From assembly GCA_017883235.1 (NCBI GenBank), contig JADGNY010000025.1, positions 1 to 57,668 of the forward strand: 57,668 nt of DNA. The letters run 5' to 3'. Positions 25,965 through 33,946 of the stretch are shown in pieces. This DNA comes from Thermoanaerobaculia bacterium (GTDB lineage Bacteria > Acidobacteriota > Thermoanaerobaculia > Gp7-AA8). Each line of letters begins with the position of its first letter. Positions within the stretch are counted from its first letter, which is position 1. A model generated the notes under the pieces. It saw nothing but the letters and a program-made list of their open reading frames with translations. It was not told the DNA's origin and did not search any database. Position numbers and translations under genes: made by a program.

Positions 25965-26720
25965 ATGCAAACACAACCGAATACGATCGCCGAGCTCGCC
26001 GTGGCCATGCCGCGCGCCATCGGAACACTGGACAAGTTTGGAATCGACTACTGCTGCAACGGCGCACAGAGCATCGCCGAGGCCTGCAATCGCGCCGGAA
26101 TCACCGCGGAGGAACTGCTGGCGATGATTCCGGCGGTCGAGACTTCCGCGGAGGTCGACTGGACGGCCGAGCCGATGTCCGCGCTGATCCGGTTCATCGT
26201 TCACACCCACCACGACTACACGCGTACGACCCTGGCAACGCTTCAACATCTGTCGACGAAAGTGCGCGAGCACCACGGGCCGAATCACAGCGAACTGTCT
26301 GAGGTGGAGAGGCTCGTACACCAGCTCGCGGCGGACCTGCTGCCGCACATGCTGAAGGAAGAACAGGTGTTGTTCCCGTACATCGCCAACGTGGAAGAGG
26401 CGGCCATGCTGGCGAAAGAGCCGCCGATGCCGTTCTTCGGAACGGCGCGCAATCCCATCCGGGCCATGATGATGGAGCACGAGGCAGCCGGCGAGATCCT
26501 CGTCCAGATCCGCGCGCTGACGGCGAACTACACGCTTCCGCCCGAGGCCTGCACGAGCTTCCATGCCCTCTACGCAAACCTGCAGGAGATCGAGACAGAC
26601 CTGCACCGCCACATCCATCTCGAGAACAACGTCCTTTTCCCGCGCGCGATCGAGACCGAGGAAGCGACGAGGACATCCGCAGTCCCGGCATTCGCCGACA
26701 ACTGCTGCGGGCACAAGTAA
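25965..26720 (+). CDS. Iron-sulfur cluster repair di-iron protein (RIC, ScdA/YtfE)
   Basis: This 251-residue protein has an N-terminal DUF542 domain (A-I-G-T-L-D-K-F-G-I-D-Y-C-C-N-G) and a hemerythrin-like domain with H-T-H-H-D-Y, H-H-G-P-N-H, H-M-L-K-E-E-Q-V-L and M-M-M-E-H-E-A. RIC proteins repair iron-sulfur clusters damaged by nitric oxide or oxidants. AAGGAGA precedes the ATG. The Crp/Fnr site upstream and the nearby nitrate-reductase-like operon fit NO-responsive control. Confidence 0.93.
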   Translation: MQTQPNTIAELAVAMPRAIGTLDKFGIDYCCNGAQSIAEACNRAGITAEELLAMIPAVETSAEVDWTAEPMSALIRFIVHTHHDYTRTTLATLQHLSTKVREHHGPNHSELSEVERLVHQLAADLLPHMLKEEQVLFPYIANVEEAAMLAKEPPMPFFGTARNPIRAMMMEHEAAGEILVQIRALTANYTLPPEACTSFHALYANLQEIETDLHRHIHLENNVLFPRAIETEEATRTSAVPAFADNCCGHK

Positions 26721-26736
26721 CGGAAAAGAACAACGG

Positions 26737-26772
26737 GATATCCGCGTTTGTCGCGGGACTTACGCGGATATC
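26737..26772. terminator. Bidirectional hairpin between convergent genes
   Basis: GATATCCGCG (26737-26746) pairs with CGCGGATATC (26763-26772) in the 58-bp gap between the RIC stop and the redoxin stop. It probably ends transcription from both sides. Confidence 0.6.
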
Positions 26773-26778
26773 TCCGTC

Positions 26779-27378
26779 TCACCGGGCCTCGTGACTCTTG
26801 CGGCCTACGGCTTCTTCCTTGAGCAGCCCGTCAATCATCGCGCGCAGAGAGTCCGCGTCCTCCAATCCAGGGTTTCCGCCCGCACCGCCGCTGGCGGCAC
26901 GAATCCTGCCCGCGCGATCGATCACGATTACTTGCGGAATGTTCAAAGTCTCTTTGCCCGTGCGGCCCAGATAGCGATCCACCTCGGATTTGGTCGCATA
27001 ACCAACCGGATACGTGAGCTTGAGATCGTTCACCAGGGCAGGGATCAGCCCCTCGGTGGTGCCGCCACCGTTGGGTGGATCGAAAACAATCCCTACGGGC
27101 TGGAAACCAAGCGCACCCAGCTCGCTGTTTAACTTATTCAGGGTCTTTGCCACGCGGCGGCAATGATCGGACTGAATGAAGAGAAACTCCATGACCACGA
27201 CTTTCCCCCTGAGGCTGGAGAGGAGGAATGTTTTCCCCGAAGGCTCAGCGATGTTGAACTCGGGCGATTTGCGCGGAACGCCGGTCGGCGGCGCCGCCAC
27301 AGCGAAGCCGGTCAGTGTGAAAACCATAATGAGGCAGATCAGCTTTCGCAAAGGGTGAATCCGTGATGACATAGACAT
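26779..27378 (-). CDS. Secreted redoxin (AhpC/TSA-TlpA type) with one Cys
   Basis: This 199-residue protein has an N-terminal signal peptide (to about residue 30, V-A-A-P) and a thioredoxin-like fold: F-L-L-S-S-L-R-G-K-V-V-V-M-E-F then F-I-Q-S-D-H-C-R-R, and later the cis-Pro region N-I-P-Q-V-I-V-I-D. The active site has a single Cys (S-D-H-C) rather than CxxC, so it is more peroxiredoxin-like than a disulfide reductase. The ATG at 27378 shares a base with the stop of the solute-binding protein gene (TGATG). It is the last gene of the copper-oxidase cluster. Confidence 0.75.
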   Translation of the reverse strand: MSMSSRIHPLRKLICLIMVFTLTGFAVAAPPTGVPRKSPEFNIAEPSGKTFLLSSLRGKVVVMEFLFIQSDHCRRVAKTLNKLNSELGALGFQPVGIVFDPPNGGGTTEGLIPALVNDLKLTYPVGYATKSEVDRYLGRTGKETLNIPQVIVIDRAGRIRAASGGAGGNPGLEDADSLRAMIDGLLKEEAVGRKSHEAR

Positions 27379-28715
27379 CAAACATCCTTCCATTTCTCGG
27401 CGATGCGCTGCACCAGGGCCGCTGCCTCGCGACTGGCGTCCTCAGGACTCTTTTCACCTTTAACGACGCTCAAGAACATGCTGGGGATGACAAACTTGTT
27501 GAACGTCTCCATGAAAACCGGGGTCGCGTATCCCGGTACGCCGAGATTGTGCGTCCAATGCAGCGCGTCTTTCAGCTCCCTGTTCTTGTCCGGGGGATCG
27601 CTCTTGGGATCATTTTCCAGCCTCACGATGAAATCGGGGAGGGTCTTCTGGTAGACGGGAAGGTTGCAGCCCTTGCTTTGCTCGTAACCGGTCTTCCCGG
27701 CGTCAACGAGATCGATCAGAAACTGCTTCGCGTCCTCCGGATTCCGCGCGAACTTCCAAATCGCGGAACAGTTGGTAATGTGAGGAGTGGCTACAATCCC
27801 GGCCCCGGCCGTCCCCAACAGTGGAGGCTGGATCAATATCTTCTTTGCGACCTCGGGATCTTTTTGCTCTGCGGCGCGCAGCAGACTGATGGCGTTGATG
27901 CTGCACGTGGTTTTGCGCGCCAGCATCGCTTTGACGTTGTCTGACGGGCCCCAACTGAGCTGATCGGGTGTTCCCGTCTCCTCGTAGAGCAGCTTGACAT
28001 ACTTGAGGGCCTCGGTCGTACGGGCACCGTCAAGCATGACTTTGCCGTGAACGTTCAAAACCGCTCCCCCGAAAGCAACCAGGATCGTATGCAAGGTGAT
28101 GTTGCCTTCAAGAGTGGGCGTCATCGCCAGGCCGCACGAGACACCAAGTTTCTCGCGGATCCTTTTCCCTCCGCTCCGCAAGCTACCGTAGTGCAGGGGG
28201 CCCATGGGCATACCAGCCTCCGCCCAGTAGTCGGCGAAATAATGGAGAGGGGCCGGAATCCAGGAATCGCAGAATGCAAAATACTTGCGCTCTTTCACAT
28301 AGTAGGTCGAGCGGTGCGCAAGTTTGTCGATGACTCCGACTTTGAGCCTCAGCGCCTGATAAATCTCATTGTGATCGATGACGTGCTGGCAGAACTCCGC
28401 AGGTGGCCATGGGAACATCATCACATCGTGGCCCCTGCCTTGTTTGACTTCCTCTGCGGCACGCCGGTGGATCTGCTCGGCCGGAATTCGATCCACGGTG
28501 ACGTGGATGTCATGCTGCCGGCCCCACTCCTTTGCCATACGCTCGAACCAGAGGTCGAACTCGGGGACGAAATGCGCCCATTTGGCGATTCGGAGCGTTC
28601 TCTGGCTGGCCAGGGCGCGAGAAGGGAAGGCGAAAAAAGGCCCTGCGGCTGCCGATACTGCCGCGAACCTGAGAAACTCCCGGCGAGAGAACCTGCTGCC
28701 CTTTACCTTAGACAT
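27378..28715 (-). CDS. Tat-exported ABC-type solute-binding protein
   Basis: This 445-residue protein has a twin-arginine signal (S-R-R-E-F-L-R-F-A-A) and the fold pattern of family-1 extracellular solute-binding proteins (for example I-T-L-H-T-I-L-V-A-F-G-G, and a Trp/Pro-rich cleft region near W-P-P-A-E-F). No permease or ATPase gene is adjacent. It may have been recruited to bind a periplasmic ligand for the neighbouring redox proteins, or work with a transporter encoded elsewhere. Confidence 0.8.
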   Translation of the reverse strand: MSKVKGSRFSRREFLRFAAVSAAAGPFFAFPSRALASQRTLRIAKWAHFVPEFDLWFERMAKEWGRQHDIHVTVDRIPAEQIHRRAAEEVKQGRGHDVMMFPWPPAEFCQHVIDHNEIYQALRLKVGVIDKLAHRSTYYVKERKYFAFCDSWIPAPLHYFADYWAEAGMPMGPLHYGSLRSGGKRIREKLGVSCGLAMTPTLEGNITLHTILVAFGGAVLNVHGKVMLDGARTTEALKYVKLLYEETGTPDQLSWGPSDNVKAMLARKTTCSINAISLLRAAEQKDPEVAKKILIQPPLLGTAGAGIVATPHITNCSAIWKFARNPEDAKQFLIDLVDAGKTGYEQSKGCNLPVYQKTLPDFIVRLENDPKSDPPDKNRELKDALHWTHNLGVPGYATPVFMETFNKFVIPSMFLSVVKGEKSPEDASREAAALVQRIAEKWKDV

Positions 28716-28746
28716 TGCTTTTCAATGCCGGTTCCAGATTAACACG

Positions 28747-28785
28747 ACCGGCCCTGGCAAGTCGAGATCGCTTGCCAAGGGCCGG
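28747..28785 (-). terminator. Hairpin between the solute-binding and orphan secreted protein genes
   Basis: ACCGGCCCTGGCAAG (28747-28761) pairs, with one bulge, with CTTGCCAAGGGCCGG (28771-28785). It lies in the 104-bp gap of an otherwise tight cluster and may lower expression of the downstream genes. Confidence 0.4.
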
Positions 28786-28819
28786 CCGGTTTTGACTTTC
28801 CTTCGGGAATGGAACGTTG

Positions 28820-30031
28820 TTAGTTGCCCGCCGCAGCCGATGTCGTTTGAGTGGTCTGCGTCGGGTTCAACGTGAGCTCGTTGCAGAACTTTCCAAATAG
28901 CTGCAGGCAGGCAAAGTTGAGATTGAACCGAAAATCGAGCGGTATGCCAAAAGGCCCGCGAACCGTGTCCAGGAAGGCATCCGATGTGATCGCTCCTGCT
29001 CTTGGGTCAGGAATTGCGGGGCAGACCAACCAAACCGATCCATTGTCCGCTCCGCCGGTGTCGAGCTGGCCTTCGTTCATGCATCCAGGGTTGGGTGGAT
29101 TGGGGAATCCTGGACCGAGCGGCTGTGCGCCAACATCGTTGCCTTCCAGGAAGTTGAGCTCATTGGCAGTAATGATGTTTGGGGTTCCATCCAGGCCGAT
29201 GCCGTGCATGAGCGCCAACTGGATCAACATGGCCGTGCATTGCGCGGTCGGGTGGATGTGCCCCGCTGGATCACCCACCGAATTCTGGTTGTACCAGAAG
29301 TAGGTGAGCACCCACATCCCTAACAGATCGTCACAGAAATAGCCGAACGGACTATCCTTCGGGGTTCCTGAGACGATACCCAGTGGATCGTTTCCATCGC
29401 TGCCGTCGATGGCGTTTCGATTCGTGGCGAAGCGCCAGTCCTGCCTCAGGGCCGGCGTGGCGACACTGGTCACCGGAAAGCAGGGAGTCCCGGCGGGCAA
29501 CGTCGAGTCCCCCATCGAGCCACAAGGTGTAGGGGCGATGACTCCACTCGGAAGCCTCTGTTTGGGCGCGGGGTAGCCCTCGAAGTTGCCGACGATGTCC
29601 TCCATCGCGATTCCCCGCGCGTTGCCCGCGCCTCCCGTCTGGTTTGCGGGATTGAAAAAACTCTGCCTGAGCGCGAACGCGATGACGGAAATGAACTCGG
29701 TCGCCGTACCCGAACCATCGTCCGGGTAACCACCTGTGGTCGCCAGGATGCGAATGTTCTTGCGAGTGGGATCGTTATTGGAGTTGTCCACGACCCAGTT
29801 AGCCTGGCTGGAACTTCGCGCCGGCGGACCAAACTGCCGGAAGAGACCGAAGCGGCCCGCCGCAGGCTGGTCCAACTGCGTCACGTTAATGCCGTTGGCC
29901 CTGTAGAAAGCGTCGTTGAAATCGAACGGCGGCACATTATCGTTCAGTTGGGCCGTCAACCTGGGAGCAGTCAGGAACACGACCGCTGCCAGCGTCAGAA
30001 AAAGTGAAATGTGTGTTCGTAAGCTCTTCAT
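28820..30031 (-). CDS. Orphan secreted protein next to SCO and multicopper oxidase
   Basis: This 403-residue protein has a Sec signal (to about residue 28, L-T-A-Q) and no membrane helix afterwards. Its Cys residues are spread (P-C-G-S-M, T-P-C-F, F-C-D-D, Q-C-T, G-C-M, V-C-P, A-C-L, F-C-N), suggesting disulfides; the end is Thr/Gln-rich. It contains H-I-H-P-T-A-Q-C, a possible metal site. I do not recognise the family. It lies 14 bp after the SCO gene, so it is probably a partner in the same pathway. Confidence 0.7.
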   Translation of the reverse strand: MKSLRTHISLFLTLAAVVFLTAPRLTAQLNDNVPPFDFNDAFYRANGINVTQLDQPAAGRFGLFRQFGPPARSSSQANWVVDNSNNDPTRKNIRILATTGGYPDDGSGTATEFISVIAFALRQSFFNPANQTGGAGNARGIAMEDIVGNFEGYPAPKQRLPSGVIAPTPCGSMGDSTLPAGTPCFPVTSVATPALRQDWRFATNRNAIDGSDGNDPLGIVSGTPKDSPFGYFCDDLLGMWVLTYFWYNQNSVGDPAGHIHPTAQCTAMLIQLALMHGIGLDGTPNIITANELNFLEGNDVGAQPLGPGFPNPPNPGCMNEGQLDTGGADNGSVWLVCPAIPDPRAGAITSDAFLDTVRGPFGIPLDFRFNLNFACLQLFGKFCNELTLNPTQTTQTTSAAAGN

Positions 30032-30045
30032 GACCTTTCCTCCGG

Positions 30046-30708
30046 TCAGGACGGCTGAATGTGACTCTGCTCTGGATGGAGCATCCAGGAGACAGAATCG
30101 GCGATGAAGTCAGCGTGGGCCATCCCTGGACACGCTGCCCACAACATTAGTGGCTCGTTGCCATAACGGATGTTCCCGATATGCTGGGTCTTGTCCTTAT
30201 CAACGACTGGATTGGGATAACTGAACCCGATGCCTTTGCGGACTTTTTCCAAATCCTCGGGCTTGCCGGTGAGAAACGTCCAGCCTGGTCTGGCCTGGTG
30301 CATTTCCCGGAACTGACGGATGGCATCGACCGTGTCCTCTTCCGGCTTCAGCGTCAATGAGTACATGAAGAGCCGCTTGTTGAGGTCCGCGGCGACCCGC
30401 TCCTGCACTCTGGAAAGATTTGCCATCACCATCGGGCAGACTTCATCGCACTTGGCAAAGAAGAAGTTCATGGTGACGATCTTGTTCTTGACGAGGTCGT
30501 CATAGAACATCACTCGTTTGCCCTCGTGCGTGTACAGAGGAACATTGGGGAAATGCATGCGCTGGATGCGCTGACGAGCCCGATCGGTCGCCGTCGCCCC
30601 GAGGCCCATACCGTCTGCTTTTCCCGTGATGCCGGCGACAGCCGTTGCCGCCGCGGCAGCGGGGGCCATTGCCGCCCAGCCCAACAGTTTTCTTCTTGAG
30701 ATGTCCAT
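30046..30708 (-). CDS. SCO1/SenC-family copper protein
   Basis: This 220-residue protein has a Tat-like N-terminus (S-R-R-K-L-L-G-W) and a thioredoxin fold with the copper motif C-D-E-V-C-P-M at about residue 90. A later His in T-Q-H-I-G-N-I completes the usual ligand set. SCO proteins deliver copper or control thiol state at copper enzymes. AGGAG precedes ATG 30708. It starts 22 bp after the multicopper oxidase stop, so it may metallate that enzyme. Confidence 0.88.
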   Translation of the reverse strand: MDISRRKLLGWAAMAPAAAAATAVAGITGKADGMGLGATATDRARQRIQRMHFPNVPLYTHEGKRVMFYDDLVKNKIVTMNFFFAKCDEVCPMVMANLSRVQERVAADLNKRLFMYSLTLKPEEDTVDAIRQFREMHQARPGWTFLTGKPEDLEKVRKGIGFSYPNPVVDKDKTQHIGNIRYGNEPLMLWAACPGMAHADFIADSVSWMLHPEQSHIQPS

Positions 30709-30730
30709 GGCTGCAGTCTCCTTTCTTCTA

Positions 30731-32677
30731 CTATGGCACTCGAATGTCGTCGCCCTGGGCCACAACATGCCAGAGCGCCATCATGGCGTGGTCCTCGTGA
30801 ACCACGTTGTGGCAATGGATGGGATACTTGCCCAGCCAGTCACGGAAGCGGAAGAAGAGCTGAACGCGCTCGTTGGGGTGCAGTTGAGTCACGTCTTTGC
30901 GTCCTTTGTCCGCCGGCAACGTTGGTGCAACCCGGTTGCGGCTCAGGATCTGGTGTTCTTCCAGATGGATGTGAATCGGATGCGTCCAGTCTCCGCTGAG
31001 ATTCATCAGCAGCCACTGCTCCACTGAGTTCTGCTGCACGGCAAAGCGGAATTGATTGCAATCCATGAACTGGCCGTTGATGGACCATTGACCATTCAGA
31101 CGATCGAACTTGAAGGTCCGGGTGATTCGCGGCTCCACGTTGGTGTTGGGCAATTGATAGAAGGTGGGATTCGTGGCCGGATCAACGCTGTGGTCGGCGA
31201 CGGCGGTTCCGCTCACCCGGAATTGCAACAGCAGGTTGCCCGCACCCGCGGGGACAATCTGAGGAACGTTCATGCCCAGATTGGCGCTGCACTCCTGCGA
31301 GGTGTTGCCGGGGCCGAAGTTGTCGACCGGGCCCTGCCCATTGAGCTGATTCAGCCGGTTCTCCAGATAGATGGTCTTGCCGGCGAAGGGCCTGAAGTCG
31401 ATGATCACTTCCACGCGCTCGGCTGGAGCGATGCGCACGCTGGTGATCTGGACAGGATTCGGAAGGAGATTGCCGTCCGTGCCGATCAGCCAGTACGGAT
31501 TGGCAATGCTCGTGTGGTTCAGGTCCGTCAGGAAGAACTCGTAGAAACGCGACGGGCCGGTATCGAGCATGCGGAAGCGGTAGCGGCGCGGCTGAACCTC
31601 GAAGAAGGGCTGGATCTTGCCGTTGACCAGGAACTTGTCGCCCAGGATGCCGTCCAGGTTGAACAGATCGAAGACCAGATCGCCGGTTTCCGGGTCATAG
31701 ACCCTATCGTTGAAAGCCAGCGGAATGTCAAACTGCGGGAAGCTGGGAAGATGGAATCCGCTGCCTTCGTTTCCGGTATCGAACTGGTTGAACAGGCAGT
31801 ACATCCCGATTAGGCCTTTGTAGGTATTCTGTGAAGTGAAATCCACGCGGTGGTCGTGATACCAGAGGGTACTCAACGATTCGTTGATATCGCCGTTGGG
31901 AGCGTGATCGGAATTGAATCCCGCCAGTACGTTCGGATAATACTGATCGCAGAAGTGTCCGGCGCCGTAGAAGTCGCAAGGATTGCCGTCACTCTCGGAA
32001 GGGTTGTGCGCGTTGTGCAGGTGCGTGGTGACGGACGGCATTCCGAAACCGGTGTTGTTCACCTGCGTTACCGGGGGGAGTGAATTGATGTTGCGCGTGA
32101 GCTGAGGCTTGCCATAAAAAGCTTGATACGTGGGTCCCGGGCTGCGAGGGCCGGTGCCGTCGTCATAGCCCCACAGGGTTTGCAGAGGGAGATCGGGCGA
32201 CTGCCTGGCCGTAAACTGCCTCTGGTTGAACTGGTAGAGCGTCCCCGGAACCACTGGAAATCTGACGGGATCGATGTGTGGGGCCTGGAACGGCGCCGCG
32301 CGCACCTCGCCTGCCCCGGTATTCGGGTTTTCTGTCGGCGTGGGAGTCAGGCTGCTCACTTTTCGGGCAAGCGGCATGACCACGAGAGGCTCGACAAACG
32401 CCCTGGTTGGCGGACTTGCCGTCTGATTGCTGGGGAGGCATAGCTGGTTCGTCCCCGGGCTGGAATTGGATCCCGAGCTCGGAGGATTCGTCTGGGCGCG
32501 AGCGCTCAACCCTCCCTGCACGACCAGCATCCCCCCTGCTGTCAGCAACCCCATCTTGAAAAGGGAGCGCCGGCTTGTCAGGCCGGCTGCGATCAGTTCG
32601 CGCCGGTTCTTCGCCGCGTTGAGCATCTCGCGGTAGCGCGCCCTGGAAACTTTCTCGCCGAATACATTGAAGTACAT
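30731..32677 (-). CDS. Multicopper oxidase, exported
   Basis: This 648-residue protein has a signal region containing S-R-R-S-L-F-K-M-G at about residue 35 (Tat-like). The copper sites are visible: T-H-L-H-N-A-H, W-Y-H-D-H, H-P-I-H-I-H-L-E-E-H and H-C-H-N-V-V-H-E-D-H-A-M-M. The His-Cys-His block with a Met four residues after the final His fits a type 1 copper with axial Met, as in CotA/bilirubin-oxidase-like enzymes. It heads a cluster with SCO. An inverted repeat lies about 90 bp upstream. Substrate unknown (metal ion or phenol). Confidence 0.92.
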   Translation of the reverse strand: MYFNVFGEKVSRARYREMLNAAKNRRELIAAGLTSRRSLFKMGLLTAGGMLVVQGGLSARAQTNPPSSGSNSSPGTNQLCLPSNQTASPPTRAFVEPLVVMPLARKVSSLTPTPTENPNTGAGEVRAAPFQAPHIDPVRFPVVPGTLYQFNQRQFTARQSPDLPLQTLWGYDDGTGPRSPGPTYQAFYGKPQLTRNINSLPPVTQVNNTGFGMPSVTTHLHNAHNPSESDGNPCDFYGAGHFCDQYYPNVLAGFNSDHAPNGDINESLSTLWYHDHRVDFTSQNTYKGLIGMYCLFNQFDTGNEGSGFHLPSFPQFDIPLAFNDRVYDPETGDLVFDLFNLDGILGDKFLVNGKIQPFFEVQPRRYRFRMLDTGPSRFYEFFLTDLNHTSIANPYWLIGTDGNLLPNPVQITSVRIAPAERVEVIIDFRPFAGKTIYLENRLNQLNGQGPVDNFGPGNTSQECSANLGMNVPQIVPAGAGNLLLQFRVSGTAVADHSVDPATNPTFYQLPNTNVEPRITRTFKFDRLNGQWSINGQFMDCNQFRFAVQQNSVEQWLLMNLSGDWTHPIHIHLEEHQILSRNRVAPTLPADKGRKDVTQLHPNERVQLFFRFRDWLGKYPIHCHNVVHEDHAMMALWHVVAQGDDIRVP

Positions 32678-32762
32678 TCCCAGCCTCCTCGTGCGTTGCG
32701 CGGAACAGCGTCCGCAAATATCTGATGCTCCAAGCCGTTCAGTTATTCGTCGTTTTGTGTGT

Positions 32763-32805
32763 TCACATCACACTTGGGCGTACGAAGCATCACAGCTTGA
32801 TGTGA
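32763..32805. promoter_or_regulatory. Inverted repeat TCACATCA...TGATGTGA upstream of the multicopper oxidase
   Basis: Arms 32763-32770 and 32798-32805 are 8 bp and perfect, 27 bases apart, with a further CATCACA between them. They lie 85-130 bp before the oxidase start. The gap 32678-33105 (428 bp) holds no other recognisable gene. Confidence 0.45.
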
Positions 32806-33105
32806 CATTGAATACACGCAATGTAGCCCCACTCTGATCGAGATCCAAGGGTTAAGAGTTAGCCGAAACGGCTATTTGTTAGCATTTAAAGCTGCCGGCG
32901 GGAAAAAATGATAACCGGCGAGCCACCGACATCGAGGAACCATCACCATGCCGGGCGAGAAGATGCCCGTGCAGAAACCGCGTGGTCGAACCTGGAGGGC
33001 CGGAAGGTGCCGCGGGAGGTCTACGGGCTGACGAGGCGCGACGAGGCGATGCCGTCGGCTGTCCTGAACGGAGGTCCAGGGAGTGTCGTGCCCCCACCGG
33101 ACGAT

Positions 33106-33456
33106 TCAGTCACCCTCATTCTGCCGCCGGTAGCTGCGAGGTCCCCGCTCAAACCGGCGCTCGAAGGCGCGTGTGAAGCTCGACGCGTGCTCATATCCGA
33201 CGGCGTTGGCGATTTCCTTGACGCTCATATCGCTGGTTGCCAGCAAGTGCGCCGCCCTCTGCATTCGTTGCTCATGGAGCACATGACCGAGGGAAGCCCC
33301 CGTGGCCTGTTTGAACAGGTGACTAAGATAGGAACAGCTGAGATGAAAAGCCCTGGCCCAGTCGTCGATGGTGCTTCGCGGGTCGTCTTCCATCTCCTGC
33401 AGAAGCCTGCGGAGACGCCCATCCTGAATCGTGGCTGGAGAATGGAAGGCATGCAT
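33106..33456 (-). CDS. Short AraC-type DNA-binding protein
   Basis: This 116-residue protein consists almost entirely of the AraC/XylS two-helix DNA-binding domain. The first helix-turn-helix is W-A-R-A-F-H-L-S-C-S-Y-L-S-H-L-F-K; the second ends S-V-K-E-I-A-N-A-V-G-Y with S-S-F-T-R-A-F-E-R-R-F. GGAGG lies five bases before ATG 33456. The frame is open further upstream but that part lacks a recognisable sensor domain and overlaps likely promoter DNA. It lies upstream of the multicopper oxidase cluster on the same strand and may regulate it. Confidence 0.75.
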   Translation of the reverse strand: MHAFHSPATIQDGRLRRLLQEMEDDPRSTIDDWARAFHLSCSYLSHLFKQATGASLGHVLHEQRMQRAAHLLATSDMSVKEIANAVGYEHASSFTRAFERRFERGPRSYRRQNEGD

Positions 33457-33946
33457 GCGAGCCTCCGAAAATGGGTCAGGGGTTAGGAATCCGAGCGGTT
33501 TGCCTGCCGCATGGATGGGATTCCGTGGTGCCAGAGCAACACATCGACATTCCACCGCGTCGCAGTTTGGCCACCCCCCCGAACGGACGAACCTGACGTA
33601 GAAGTAGAGCAGTAGCCTAGGCGGAATTACGGCGGGCGTCAAGTGAAAACTTGACAGAAAGTTGACCGTCCGTTGATCGACCGGGCAGTTCGTTGCAAAC
33701 CATTGAACGTGATCGGCTTGTCCCATTCCGTCGCCGGCGACGTTTCCGTACCGGCTCGCGGCGATCAAGTTCGCCACGGAAACGGCATTGCCGGCACCGC
33801 GTGGCGTAGTCGGCAGCAGCGAACGCCTCGGAACCGCCGAGAACGCTGTCACCAAGTCGCGACCGCCGCTCCCCCGCCGTTTTGCTATCCTCTCCCGTCT
33901 CCCTCCCCCGTCCTGGGGGTCCAAACAACCGAGAGGAACTCAATCT
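33457..33946. other. 490-bp divergent intergenic region
   Basis: It lies between the AraC-type gene and the M13 peptidase gene. It holds a perfect hairpin GTCAAGT-GAAA-ACTTGAC (33638-33655), immediately followed by TTGAC repeats that could be -35 elements. I see no gene in it; open frames here are low-quality extensions of the flanking genes. Confidence 0.5.

Noticed and set aside
32908-33486. 192-residue plus-strand open frame
   Set aside because: It overlaps the AraC-type gene on the other strand, where the helix-turn-helix motifs are clear.
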